DNA from: Pontibacter coccineus
GTDB taxonomy: Bacteria > Bacteroidota > Bacteroidia > Cytophagales > Hymenobacteraceae
DNA: 64,000 bases
Direction of reading: 5' to 3'
NCBI RefSeq assembly: GCF_030546575.1
Contig: NZ_JAUOTN010000005.1
Coordinates: 1-64,000, forward strand
Positions 44,341 to 53,661 of this stretch are shown here, piece after piece. A program made the translations under genes and the position numbers. Numbering within the stretch: position 1 is the first letter of the stretch; every line of letters begins with the position of its first letter. A model generated the notes under the pieces. That model worked only from the letters and a program-made list of their open reading frames with translations, ran no database searches and was not told the origin of the DNA.

Positions 44341-44547
44341 CTTGTGAATCTCCTGATGGTTTTGAAAACTAACCCGATTTAGGTATAGCTGTTATCAAGA
44401 GGATTCAATTTCTGTAACATGAGTTGCAAGGCCTGCCGCGATTTTTGCAAATAGTGATTTGAGAAGGGTGTTTAGTACTATAAATTACAGTACTTCAGGC
44501 TATACTTTAAGTAAGCTTTTTAAAATTACTGCTTTGGAAACGCTCCC

Positions 44548-45203
44548 CTATTTAGGGCGGAACTCCAGCAAATAAGCCATTGTAATTGTGATATTGGTAT
44601 TAGTGGCAGAAACCACTTTTTGTCTCTCCGTCATAATGCTGTTCAGGCTCTGGGTAATTCTTGCTTCTAATTGCAAGGTGCCGAGTGCAGTGGTGTGCTG
44701 CAGGCCGGCCCCCAGGGTGAGGCCTGCGAGCCAGGGCTTTTCAATCGCTTTCTGGTAATAGCCAGTATGCTCCAGGTCTGAGATAGCTTGTATGCTATCG
44801 CGGTTCGAAACAAGGTAGCTGATAGAAGGACCGAGATTGGCTATGATTTTGGTATTCTTATGCCCCCACATGGCAGCTCAATGTAATGGAGTCTCCGGGT
44901 ATACGTAGTGGCAGAGTCGATTTTGTCTGACCAACCACGCTGCACCCAATTCAACTCCACCTGTATCCCCATCATGGGTTCATTCTCATGCACCTGTACG
45001 GCATGCTTCAGTAACAGGCCTGCCGTGTAGCCAGTTGCCCCACCTTGATTTAGAGAAGGATCGAAGCTGAACCAAGAGGAACTGGAGCCGCCCTTCAACC
45101 CAACACCTGTGTAAGTAGTAGAGGTTGGCTTGACCTGGGCAGTACAAAAGCCGGTTATTATAAAATTAAAGGCAAGTGATAGTAAAAATAACCTCATGAA
45201 CAA
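44548..45203 (-). pseudogene. Frameshifted PorT-type outer-membrane beta-barrel gene
   Basis: Two overlapping frames make one protein. The first (start 45203, or better the Met two codons in) gives a signal peptide (MRLFLLSLAFNFIITGFCTA), GVGLKGGSSSSWFSF, and RRLHYIELP before running out of frame. The second begins at MWGHKNTKIIANLGPSISYL, exactly what should follow in this 8-strand barrel family (IELP followed by the strand), and runs to MAYLLEFRPK. One extra base near 44871-44875 would restore a protein of about 215 residues. True mutation or sequencing error cannot be told apart. Confidence 0.75.
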
Positions 45204-45214
45204 TTGGCTAGAGT

Positions 45215-45526
45215 TTACTTAGAAACATACCCTCCGAGCACCGTCAGTTCCTGGCCTTTCTCAGGCCTGCCGGCCAGCAGCGGCATGGCTTGTGCGATCA
45301 GTTCTTTCACGCCGGGCACCTGCAGGGAGTTGTCGTGGTCCTCTTTGCTGTCCCATACCTCGGTCACCCATACGGCTTCAGAGCCAGTGTTTTCCTGGCT
45401 TACCAGGTATAGCCGGCAGCCTTTTGCCTTTGCAACCAACTTGGAGGCTTCCAAGAGAATCCGGGCAAGTTGCGCGCCGTTGCCAGCTGTTGCCTCTAGT
45501 TTTCCATGCAGACCGTATTTGCTCAT
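45215..45526 (-). CDS. Antibiotic biosynthesis monooxygenase (ABM) domain protein
   Basis: A 103-residue dimeric alpha+beta barrel type protein: GLHGKLEATAGNGAQLARIL, CRLYLVSQENTGSEAVWVTE and WDSKEDHDNSL are the typical strands and helix of the ABM/YgiN fold. Small stand-alone members are quinol- or heme-related monooxygenases or of unknown role. It ends 11 nt before the barrel pseudogene's start and may share its transcript. Confidence 0.85.
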   Translation of the reverse strand: MSKYGLHGKLEATAGNGAQLARILLEASKLVAKAKGCRLYLVSQENTGSEAVWVTEVWDSKEDHDNSLQVPGVKELIAQAMPLLAGRPEKGQELTVLGGYVSK

Positions 45527-45736
45527 AAAAACAGGTATAAGAGTGAAAGGTATGTTTCTGTTGCGGCTATACCTGGAATCTAAAAGATACAGCCATTAAA
45601 TATAGAAATTATCTATGTAATTGTTGTTCGGTAACTTAGGAAGTGGCGACTAAAATGTTTCGCAAGGCTAGCTGGCTCCATTTTATACCTGCATTTCATG
45701 ATTTTTCAGTTAATCGCCAGTTGATGAACAAAAAAA

Positions 45737-45768
45737 GCAGCAGCCGATCCACCCCGGTCAGCTGCTGC
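45737..45768 (-). terminator. Terminator of the SusC/SusD operon
   Basis: 8-bp arms GCAGCAGC (45737-45744) and GCTGCTGC (45761-45768), followed on the minus strand by TTTTTTTGTTC, about 85 nt after the susD-like stop. The surrounding 45527-45854 gap holds no gene; it contains GCTATACC near 45565. Confidence 0.75.
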
Positions 45769-45854
45769 CTTTGTTACTACTAAAGTCAGAAAACTCACAT
45801 CACTGCCGAACTTTCTACCTTTCTAACCTCTCAACTTTTTAAATTCCCTAAGCC

Positions 45855-47273
45855 CTACTGATCCCACCACAGTGGCTCTGACAAGACAGGCGAATCCGGG
45901 GTATTGGGGTTCTTGCTGGATTCTCCCTGCGGGTATGCCAGTCTGCGGATGTAGGTAGGCAGTGCCGCGTTGGCAGGCAGCGTGAAGCTGGCATACTGGT
46001 AGTCGAAGCGTCTGGCATCGTTCCAGGCTTCGGGATTGAGGTACGTCACCACATACTTCTCCTTGAAAATCAGGTCAAGGGTCAGGTTGGCGGCCCCTAC
46101 ACCCACAGCAGGGTTGTTTAGGTATGCTTCCCGCTCAGCTACCGGCACTTCGAGCTTATCCATATGGGCGCGTATACCTTCCAGGTAAGCGTCGTAGGCA
46201 CGGGTACGGTCACCGGCACGGAAAGCCGCTTCCGCTTCAACAAACTTCATCTCGGCATATGAGACAATGGTAATGGGAGACGCCTCGCCGGTGAGCGGGG
46301 AATTGCGGGAGATGTATACCTCATCCTTCACCGTGTTGTTAGCCGGGCCTACGTTGCCCACCCCGTTCGGCGTGCCCACGAAGGTTCCTGTCACCGTCGG
46401 GTCCGTGATGCGGGATATGCGGGGGTCCACTACGCCGAAGGTTGTGCCGTTGAGGTGGTTTACCAGCTGCTCCGACAGCCAGCCGCCTAGTATGAGGGAG
46501 GCATTGCTCCGTGCTACTTCAGCCCAGGGGTTGCGGAGTGCGAATACAGCCATCTCGGCATCATCGGCGTTGGACTTGTATGAGTTCTCAACAGCGCTCA
46601 GCACAGCGGCCGGGTCGTAGGACGGTTGCTTGCTCACCTTGTTGAGCAGCCTGGCTTTCAAGGCGTTGGCTGTCATAATCCATGCCTCCTTGTCGCCGCC
46701 ATGGATCAGGTCGTTATCCTCGTCGAGCACTACCTTGGAATCGGTTTTCTGGAGTTCGGCTATACCTTCGTCGAGCAGGCGCAACGACTCCGCATACAGT
46801 TCCTCCTCCGTGTCGAAACCCGGGGTCAGGGTGCTGTTGTCGAAACCCTCTGAATACGGGGCATCGCCCCAAAGGTCAGTCACCAGGCTCAGGTGATAGG
46901 ACATGAGGATGTTGGACACGCCCACGTAATCCGAGGCGCCTTCCTCTATTCCCTTCTGCCGCATGTCGTAGATGTCGGCCATGGCCAGGTATAGCGCATC
47001 CCAGGTGCCGGTGTAATCTGTTACCTGGTAAGTGTCGGTGCCACTGCCGGCTGTGGGGCTGGCCAGATACTGTACAAAAAAGGAGGTGGTGGCAGCCACC
47101 CGCTGGCTGTTCAGACCTGTCTTGTGGGTCGTAGTGGAGAGCAGCGCGCTTAGTGGCGCAACAGGAACCAGGTTCGGGTTGTCATTCAGATCAAAGTAGT
47201 CTTCACAGCTTTGTAAACCCATCGCAGCGCCTAGCATCGTAAAGGCGAGTGCGTATCTAACTATCTTTTTCAT
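45855..47273 (-). CDS. SusD/RagB-family outer-membrane lipoprotein
   Basis: A 472-residue lipoprotein: signal with lipobox ending at Cys23 (GLQSCEDYFDLNDNP). The body is the SusD-like_2 (PF12771-type) helical repeat fold (SYHLSLVTDLWGDAPYSEGF, WIMTANALKARLLNKVSKQP, SYAEMKFVEAEAAFRAGDRT, YLNPEAWNDARRFDYQ). It forms the ligand-binding lid of the TonB transporter encoded 15 nt upstream. Substrate unknown: no glycosidase or protease lies in the operon, so carbohydrate or peptide uptake are both possible. Confidence 0.95.
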   Translation of the reverse strand: MKKIVRYALAFTMLGAAMGLQSCEDYFDLNDNPNLVPVAPLSALLSTTTHKTGLNSQRVAATTSFFVQYLASPTAGSGTDTYQVTDYTGTWDALYLAMADIYDMRQKGIEEGASDYVGVSNILMSYHLSLVTDLWGDAPYSEGFDNSTLTPGFDTEEELYAESLRLLDEGIAELQKTDSKVVLDEDNDLIHGGDKEAWIMTANALKARLLNKVSKQPSYDPAAVLSAVENSYKSNADDAEMAVFALRNPWAEVARSNASLILGGWLSEQLVNHLNGTTFGVVDPRISRITDPTVTGTFVGTPNGVGNVGPANNTVKDEVYISRNSPLTGEASPITIVSYAEMKFVEAEAAFRAGDRTRAYDAYLEGIRAHMDKLEVPVAEREAYLNNPAVGVGAANLTLDLIFKEKYVVTYLNPEAWNDARRFDYQYASFTLPANAALPTYIRRLAYPQGESSKNPNTPDSPVLSEPLWWDQ

Positions 47274-47288
47274 AATGTTTCTCTCTTT

Positions 47289-50200
47289 TTAGAACCCAAG
47301 GTTCAGGGTGAACAGGTAGCTTCTCACGGCCGGGTAGGTAAAACCAGCGAACCCATCTACGTTACTGCCGCTCGGGTTGGAGCTGTTTTCCGGGTCAAAT
47401 CCTGAATAGTCAGTGGAAAGCCACAGGTTATTGCCGGTCACGGAGACGGAGGCATTGCGGATGAAGATGTCTTCAAACCACTGGGAGGGCATGGCGTAGC
47501 TGAGTGTGAGCGAGCGCAGGCGTACCCACGAGGCATCCTCCACAAACTCCTCTGACACGCCCCGGTGGAAGCGGCGGTAATAGCCATCGCCGTAGTTGAC
47601 GCCATCCGGACCCACTCCCTGGCCCAGCCATACCTGTTTGGTGTTTGGCGAACCGTCGGCCAGCACGCCCTCAAACACCTTGAACTCGTTGCGGTTCTCG
47701 GTATACTCGGCAATGCCGAAGGCTGAGAAGAAGTTGCCCATCTGGTTGTATTTCTCGAGTCCTACGCGGGCATCCAGCAGGGCCGTCAAGCTCAGGCCTT
47801 TGTAGGTGAAGGTGTTGGTGAAGCCCCCGATCCAGTCAGGCTGTGAGTTGCCCACAATCTTCTGCTTGGAGAGCGGCGCACGTACTGGAAAGCCATTCTC
47901 GCCGATCAGCAAGGGCCTGTCCTCGTCAATGAACAGCGGGTCTTCCTCTTCTCCGGGACCGTAGTAGCGCTGCCAGCTGGAGCCGTAAATGTTGCCGTAG
48001 GGCTGCCCAGGTATAAGCTTCATGCTAACGGTAGAACTCAGGTAACCGAATTGGGAGGCGTACGGAATCTCCTCCAGACCTTCCCGAATGCTCAGGATCT
48101 TGTTACGGTTGGCGGAGAAAATCACTTTGGTGTCCCAGCTGAAGTCATTTGATCTGACAGGTGTCGCGTTCAGCACAATCTCTACCCCTTTGTTGCGCAT
48201 CTCACCCGAGTTCACGGCGGCCCGCACAAAGCCCGTGGACGCGGCCACATCGATCGGCAGAATCTGGTCTTTGCTCAGTGAGTAGTAGTAGGTGAAGTCG
48301 AAGCCTAGGCGGTTGTCCAGGAACGCCATTTCCAGACCAGCCTCGAAGGTGTTTGTGAATTCGGGCTTGAGGTCTACATTGCCGAGCAGCGCGCTGCGCG
48401 TATAGCCGGTGAAGCCCGTAGGGAAGCCCGTGTAGGGGGAGAAACCGGAGGAGGTGGCGTAGCGGGGCGCATCCTTGCCAATCTGGGCGTAGGAGAGGCG
48501 CAACTTGCTTTGGTTGATGAAGGACGGCAACTCAAAGTGCTCCGAGAACACGTAGCTCAGACTGACAGACGGGTAGAAGAAGGAATTGTTGGTCTTGCTG
48601 AGCGTCGAGGTGATGTCGTTCCGGCCTGTCAGGGTAAGGAAAACGAAGTCGCGGTAATCGAAGGAGGCCTCCCCGAAAACACCCATCAGCCGATATTCTG
48701 ACTGGTCATCCCTTGGTGTAAGGGCGCGTGCGTTGCGCAGGTCAAAAAAGTCGAACACGGTCAGCTCATCGCCTTCCACCCCGAAACTTCTCACCTGCTC
48801 ATCGTAGAGTTCGTGGCCCAGACGGAATGTCGCATTGAAATTCTCTCCGAAGCCCGTAGTCGCAGTGGCAATGAAGTTGGAGTTGATGGACCGGAATTTC
48901 GTGGTATACTCATACACAAAGCCCAGTCCGTTGTCCTCCAGCACCCGTTCATCGGCAAAGCCACGCTCTCCCGGGGCGGTGCGGGTCCGGTCATCGGTAT
49001 AGCTATCCAACCCGATGCGGTAGCTCAGGTCCAGCCATTTGAGAGGGGCATAGCCCAGGTGCACGCTACCGATGAACCGGTTCACGTCGTCTTTCATCTT
49101 GTTCGTGGAGGCCGCATAGATCGCGTTATCGTTGCCGTAGCTCTGCATGGTGCCGTCGGGCTTTTTGTAGTCCTCCACGTCCCAGCGCGGCGACCAGTAG
49201 CTGAGCATCTCATTGAAGCGGTCAGCATTGTAGCGCATTCCGCCTGATTTGGAGAAGTTGAAGTTGGCGCCTGTCCGTACTTTGTCGCTCAGCTTCACGT
49301 CGGTGTTCAGACGGGCAGAGAAGTTTTCGAAATCCGTGAAAGGCAGCACACCCTCGTGTTTCAGGTGGGAGAGGGAAGAGAGGTAGGTGATGGTCTCGTT
49401 GCCGCCTGAGAAAGAGAGCGAGTTCCGGAACTGATGGCCCATTTCATAGGCATCCTCAAAGTGCTTGTAGAGCTTTTCGGGGTGGGTCGGGTCGAGTTTC
49501 CGAGCCTCTTCCACCGTGGGCCCCCATGAAGGCCAGAAGCTGGTGGGGTCGTACACACCGGTGTAGCCCTGGGTATAGGTGTCCTGCGTCTTCGGGAATT
49601 TGTTCACTTCCTCTATGCCGGCCGTGCTGGTCAAACTTACCCGCAAAGCACCTGCCTCGCCTCTTTTTGTGGTGATGACCACCACGCCGTTTGCGCCGCG
49701 GAGACCGTAGAGCGCGGTGGCCGCGCCGCCTTTCAGCACGTTGATGCTCGCGATGTCGTCCGGGTTGATATCTGCCAGGCGGTTACTCATGCCCCGGAGC
49801 TCCGCCCCCGCCCCAAAGGTGGAGGTGGTGTTGTCCATCAGCACGCCGTCGATGACGAAGAGCGGCTGGCTGGGCCGTGTAGGGTCAATGGAGTTGATGC
49901 CCCGAATCTGGATATTGGTACCTTGCCCCGGTGCACCACCCGTGCTGGATATGGTAGCACCGGCCACCTTGCCCTGCATGGCGTTGAGCACGTTGGGCTG
50001 TCGGTGCTGCGTCAGTTCCTCTGCCTGTACCGACTGTGCGGCATAACCTAGCGCCTTTTTCTCGCGGGTGATGCCCATGGCCGTTACCATCACCTCGCCC
50101 AGCTGCTGTGCGTCGGCATTAAGAGTGACATCGACCGTAGCCTGACTGCCTACCGCCACTTCCCTTGCCTGGTAGCCCAGAAATCGAAAGACGAGGATAG

Positions 50201-50411
50201 CGTTGTTGTCGGGTACCTGAATCTGGTAGTTTCCTTCTGTGTCGGTTGGCGTGCCGGTGGTGGTGCCTTTTATGGTCACACTGACCCCGGGCAGGCCCTG
50301 GCCTGTGTCAGAGGCGGTTACCCGTCCGCTGACTTGCCGCTGCTGCGCCCAGGCACCTGAAGTGCCAAGCACAAATAGCATGAATAAAATGAGTGTAAAG
50401 GTGTTCTTCAT
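47289..50411 (-). CDS. SusC/RagA-family TonB-dependent transporter
   Basis: A 1040-residue outer-membrane protein. Signal peptide (1-22, GTSGAWAQ), CarboxypepD_reg domain (about 25-105: VSGRVTASDTGQGLPGVSV, VFRFLGYQAREVAVG), plug domain (about 110-225: GKVAGATISSTGGAPGQG, IRGINSIDP, INVLKGGAATALYGLRGANG), then a 22-strand barrel ending in the C-terminal aromatic YLFTLNLGF. No sigma/anti-sigma genes flank it and no STN extension is present, so it is not an extracytoplasmic-sigma-regulated receptor. First gene of a two-gene operon. Confidence 0.96.
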   Translation of the reverse strand: MKNTFTLILFMLFVLGTSGAWAQQRQVSGRVTASDTGQGLPGVSVTIKGTTTGTPTDTEGNYQIQVPDNNAILVFRFLGYQAREVAVGSQATVDVTLNADAQQLGEVMVTAMGITREKKALGYAAQSVQAEELTQHRQPNVLNAMQGKVAGATISSTGGAPGQGTNIQIRGINSIDPTRPSQPLFVIDGVLMDNTTSTFGAGAELRGMSNRLADINPDDIASINVLKGGAATALYGLRGANGVVVITTKRGEAGALRVSLTSTAGIEEVNKFPKTQDTYTQGYTGVYDPTSFWPSWGPTVEEARKLDPTHPEKLYKHFEDAYEMGHQFRNSLSFSGGNETITYLSSLSHLKHEGVLPFTDFENFSARLNTDVKLSDKVRTGANFNFSKSGGMRYNADRFNEMLSYWSPRWDVEDYKKPDGTMQSYGNDNAIYAASTNKMKDDVNRFIGSVHLGYAPLKWLDLSYRIGLDSYTDDRTRTAPGERGFADERVLEDNGLGFVYEYTTKFRSINSNFIATATTGFGENFNATFRLGHELYDEQVRSFGVEGDELTVFDFFDLRNARALTPRDDQSEYRLMGVFGEASFDYRDFVFLTLTGRNDITSTLSKTNNSFFYPSVSLSYVFSEHFELPSFINQSKLRLSYAQIGKDAPRYATSSGFSPYTGFPTGFTGYTRSALLGNVDLKPEFTNTFEAGLEMAFLDNRLGFDFTYYYSLSKDQILPIDVAASTGFVRAAVNSGEMRNKGVEIVLNATPVRSNDFSWDTKVIFSANRNKILSIREGLEEIPYASQFGYLSSTVSMKLIPGQPYGNIYGSSWQRYYGPGEEEDPLFIDEDRPLLIGENGFPVRAPLSKQKIVGNSQPDWIGGFTNTFTYKGLSLTALLDARVGLEKYNQMGNFFSAFGIAEYTENRNEFKVFEGVLADGSPNTKQVWLGQGVGPDGVNYGDGYYRRFHRGVSEEFVEDASWVRLRSLTLSYAMPSQWFEDIFIRNASVSVTGNNLWLSTDYSGFDPENSSNPSGSNVDGFAGFTYPAVRSYLFTLNLGF

Positions 50412-51041
50412 AATGATCTCATTTGGTGAATCATAGAATTTATTTAAAGCGCAATGACAATCAGGTATTCAGCCTATCGGGTAGCCTAGGTGCACACGCA
50501 GCCAGCTTACCCTGAACTGAAAGGTATAGCCAACCGGGACGTGTGCCTGTTGTTGTCATAATCTGGCATACTGTTGCTAAGCATAAGAAAGCCCGTCAGG
50601 TTAGCTAAAATCAACTATAGGAGTATATGAAAAAAAATTTGTCTTATATACGTTGATGCCGCAGAAAGGGGAAGCAACTACCTACAAAATATGCTGCTAA
50701 CTGCAAGATTTAAGTTGAACCCGATAAATTTTGGCAATCGGAACTTGCTCTGTGCTGGTTCGGATGCGATTGAATTGATATTTGTATAGTACCAGATTTG
50801 AAAGCCTGTAACCGGGCAGGAAGGAGGGTTGAAAGGAAGAATACGTTGGTACTACAATCAGATTTGCCGAATGCAGCTGACTTACAGTGCCGATGGCGAG
50901 TGCCCCGTTCAATTTCAAGAGTTTGTCACACGGCTTTGGCTTATTTGAACTATTAGCTGCAGGTATAGCAGGGAGATGCGGAATGGGCAGATGTGATCAA
51001 AAGTTGGATGTCATTTATGCACGTTTTACGTATAGAGGATC
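50412..51041. other. Upstream region of the SusC operon, no gene seen
   Basis: 630 nt without a convincing frame. It must hold the susC promoter (minus) and that of the small membrane protein (plus). Two GGTATAGC motif copies lie near 50521 and 50959. Confidence 0.5.
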
Positions 51042-51167
51042 ATGGAGATCATTATCATCGCATTGGTGCTCATCCTTTATGCTGTCGGTTACTTTGTGTA
51101 CTACATGTATGGCAAGGGTGGAAAAACAAAGCGCAAAAGGAAGTTTTACGATCACTTATGGCCATAA
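51042..51167 (+). CDS. Small single-span membrane protein (41 aa)
   Basis: Starts MEIIIIALVLILYAVGYFVY, a single transmembrane helix (about 3-22), followed by a very basic tail (KGGKTKRKRK) and ending FYDHLWP. A purine-rich AGAGGA (51034-51039) sits 2 nt before the ATG. Codon style matches the backbone, and the frame ends at the foot of a terminator. The helix-plus-basic-tail layout is that of small inner-membrane regulatory or accessory proteins. I do not recognise a family. Confidence 0.6.
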   Translation: MEIIIIALVLILYAVGYFVYYMYGKGGKTKRKRKFYDHLWP

Positions 51168-51170
51168 AAA

Positions 51171-51200
51171 AACAGGCCGCCCATGGTAGGGCAGCCTGTT
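51171..51200 (-). terminator. Bidirectional terminator between convergent genes
   Basis: AACAGGC (51171-51177) pairs with GCCTGTT (51194-51200), extended by further pairs after one mismatch; on the minus strand a T7 run follows. Serves the coiled-coil gene and probably the 41-residue gene. Confidence 0.75.
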
Positions 51201-51228
51201 CTGCATATTGGCATTCGTAATACGTTGC

Positions 51229-51912
51229 TTACACGTGTGCTTTCTTTTGGAGGGCAGCAACCTGATCGTTCAGTTCTGCCACCAGGTTCATCTCTGTTTG
51301 CAGCTCACGCTTGATCTTGATCTCGCGCTCGCGGGCATTCTTCTTGAATTCAGCGAACTCGCGGTCAATATCGTCGAACTCTTTCCGCTTCTGGTCCGTC
51401 ACTTTCTTACTGCTCTTGAACTGTGTGTACACCACACCCAGTGCGATAAGGAGCAGGGCGATAATGGCCGTGTTGATGATCACATAAACCTGTTTGTGAA
51501 TCGGAATGCCCAGCACATGCAGGTTGTTCACGGCATCCTCGCTTTGCTGCACAGCAGCTTCTTTTTGCGCGTTGTCAAGCTTCAGGGCCTCAATTTCCTT
51601 CTCCTGCTCCGTGATGCGTGCCTGTGCCGTTTCCAGATCCTGACGAGTTGCGTTCAGGTCTTTGACTTGCTTTTGCTCCACTTCTTTGATCGTGGCCTGC
51701 ACACTTTGCCAGAATGAGTTAAGCAGACCGACATTCACTACCTTATACTCTCTGCTGCCCTCCATGTAGGAGTTGGACTTGCTTTTCAGATCGTTAAACT
51801 GTCCGGTTAGGGCAGTGGCCGACTTGTTCTCATTTTTAGCCGTTCCCTGTGCCTGCACTGCTGGTGCCGCTGTGGTCAGCACAATCAATAAGGAAAGAAA
51901 GAATGCTTTCAT
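51229..51912 (-). CDS. Exported coiled-coil protein with one transmembrane helix
   Basis: I place the start at the Met at 51912, giving MKAFFLSLLIVLTTAAPAVQAQ as a signal peptide (227 residues in all); an upstream in-frame Met adds 32 unlikely residues. The mature part has a coiled coil (about 85-145: TRQDLETAQARITEQEKEI), a transmembrane helix (about 162-182: VYVIINTAIIALLLIALGVVY) and a second, highly charged coiled coil (about 188-225). Bacteroidota homologues are often mislabelled as tRNA methyltransferase; no such domain is present here. Likely an inner-membrane scaffold or envelope protein of unknown role. Confidence 0.8.
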   Translation of the reverse strand: MKAFFLSLLIVLTTAAPAVQAQGTAKNENKSATALTGQFNDLKSKSNSYMEGSREYKVVNVGLLNSFWQSVQATIKEVEQKQVKDLNATRQDLETAQARITEQEKEIEALKLDNAQKEAAVQQSEDAVNNLHVLGIPIHKQVYVIINTAIIALLLIALGVVYTQFKSSKKVTDQKRKEFDDIDREFAEFKKNAREREIKIKRELQTEMNLVAELNDQVAALQKKAHV

Positions 51913-52461
51913 GTTTTTTGGAATAATGGTAAAAGTTGAATTGCGGTAAATATAAAAATAATATTTTTTTGAGAAAGTCGAATAGCTGATTTTATGCTGT
52001 AAATCCACAAACCTTTTTACACTAACTTCAAAAGTTTATTTTTTATTGCTAACACAGGCCCCAAATGATCTGCTTGTTGTGCTGTTCATCAGGCTGACGC
52101 ATCGGCTTTTCATTCACGGGTAACACATGCCATCCGGTTAAAGTTCTGAGTGCTAGTGCCGAATGCGTGACAGGTAGTCCGTGATACCATCGCCAGCACC
52201 CGTGGCTGAGATGATTTCATGACGTTTGATGGACACATGACAGTTTTCTTAATTTGCCTTGCTACGCTTGTAAGTCTCGAAAATCAAAGCTGATCTGGAA
52301 GATAGTCATCCTCTGAATAAAAAGGAAGATTTTGTCTGATATCGTAGTGCGGTCCGTTTGCGGCATGTTAACTAAGAAGTTGTCTTCAAAGAAATAAAGG
52401 ATTGCGGTGCGTTAGAGGAGGGGTATAGGCAGGCAGGGTATACCTACGATTTTAGGTATAG
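51913..52461. other. Intergenic stretch with clustered motif copies
   Basis: No gene seen. At 52421-52460 three motif-like sequences lie within 40 nt (GGTATAGG, GGTATACC and GGTATAGT). Confidence 0.5.
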
Positions 52462-52854
52462 TTAATGGGTATCTCGTGGAGTGCTTAAGGGAGGTTCTGC
52501 TTCAGGTCTTGTGTGCTGCCAGGGGAAACGACCTTCGAGTTCTACCTGCAGCGAGAGGCTCAGAAAAGTACGGATCACCACGATCAAACCAAGCGTAAGC
52601 ACACGCTCCATGGTGGCCTCTGTAACCACAGTGGCAATGATGTCGGCAGCGACCAGTATCTCCAGCCCTAGCAGGATGGCTTTGCCGAGTTCATGGCGGA
52701 GCACTTTGTAAGAGCGGCGGGAGTTGTGGCGCAGCGGAAAAATAAAGTGAAAGAGCGCAGTGGCTGTCCCGATCGCAATGATCAGGACGCCAATCGCTTC
52801 TATGGCACGGGCAGCATACTCAATGTACAGCCTGAAGTCGTGCATGGTAATCAT
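52462..52854 (-). CDS. DUF1622 membrane protein
   Basis: A 130-residue protein with three hydrophobic helices (about 14-36, 58-80 and 86-104), with the DUF1622 pattern AIEAIGVLIIAIGTATALFHF, LRHELGKAILLGLEILVAADI and VVIRTFLSLSLQVELEGRFPW. A common small inner-membrane protein of unknown function. It follows the metal-dependent hydrolase gene by 14 nt and may be co-transcribed. The proline-rich tail is probably disordered. Confidence 0.9.
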   Translation of the reverse strand: MITMHDFRLYIEYAARAIEAIGVLIIAIGTATALFHFIFPLRHNSRRSYKVLRHELGKAILLGLEILVAADIIATVVTEATMERVLTLGLIVVIRTFLSLSLQVELEGRFPWQHTRPEAEPPLSTPRDTH

Positions 52855-52868
52855 ATGGTTGTTTTGGG

Positions 52869-53642
52869 CTACTTCTTATTGCTTTCCGGATACCAGTTGC
52901 GCAGGCGCACCTCAATATTTTTATCTCCTTCATTTACTTTTCGCTTGAAAGCTTCCACATCGCTTAGGCCTTCCTGACCCCGGTAATGATACGGGTACAC
53001 GATGGCAGGCTTGAATTCGAGTACTGCAGCGGCCGCCTGATCCACATCCATGGTATAAGGCAGGTTCATGCAAACAAAAGCCACATCGATGTTGCGCAGC
53101 GCACGCATCTCGGGTATATCTTCTGTGTCTCCTGACAGGTATACGGTCTTGTCAGCGAACTTCAACACATAGCCGTTGCCACGGCCTTTGGGGTGGCGGG
53201 AGTCTTCTGTTTCAGGCAGGTTGTACATGGGCAGCGCCGTAATGGAAATGCCGTACTGCTCGGTATGATCGTTGTTGCCGATCACCACAGCCCGCTTCTT
53301 CATGTTTTCTGGCAGCTTGTCGGCCACAGCCTGCGGTACTACAATGGTGGCTTTGTTCGTGTTGATGGCTTCCAGCGTTTTGAGGTCGAGGTGGTCGGGG
53401 TGGATGTCGGTGATGAGAATCAGGTCAGGCGCAGCTATACCTTTAAATACTGCTGCCCCGCCATACGGATCAACGTAGATCGTTTTCCCATCCCAGGTAA
53501 GCGCCAGCGTGCCATGTAGCACGGGTTGTATGAGGAGAGGCCCTTTTTTGGTTTCAATTCGATCGGTGCCCTTTGTTTGCTGTGCCTGAGCCGTCAGTAT
53601 CAGCAGCAATCCTGCCAGCAGAAAGATGGATTTTAATTTCAT
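52869..53642 (-). CDS. Exported metallo-beta-lactamase-fold hydrolase (UlaG/UPF0173-like)
   Basis: I start at the Met at 53642 (MKLKSIFLLAGLLLILTAQAQ, a signal peptide), giving 257 residues. The metal-site motif LITDIHPDHLDLKTLE (HxxDH-type), further strands ITALPMYNLP, VYLSGDTEDIPEM and the C-terminal VYPYHYRGQEGLSD His motif mark the UlaG-like branch of the superfamily. Being periplasmic is unusual relative to cytoplasmic UlaG relatives but common in Bacteroidota. Substrate unknown. Confidence 0.9.
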   Translation of the reverse strand: MKLKSIFLLAGLLLILTAQAQQTKGTDRIETKKGPLLIQPVLHGTLALTWDGKTIYVDPYGGAAVFKGIAAPDLILITDIHPDHLDLKTLEAINTNKATIVVPQAVADKLPENMKKRAVVIGNNDHTEQYGISITALPMYNLPETEDSRHPKGRGNGYVLKFADKTVYLSGDTEDIPEMRALRNIDVAFVCMNLPYTMDVDQAAAAVLEFKPAIVYPYHYRGQEGLSDVEAFKRKVNEGDKNIEVRLRNWYPESNKK

Positions 53643-53661
53643 AGGCTTAAAATTAATGTGG

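Noticed and set aside
50887..51189. A 100-codon plus-strand frame before the coiled-coil gene
   Set aside because: Cys/Ser/Arg-rich, without signal or domain, and it overlaps the better-supported 41-residue membrane protein in another frame.
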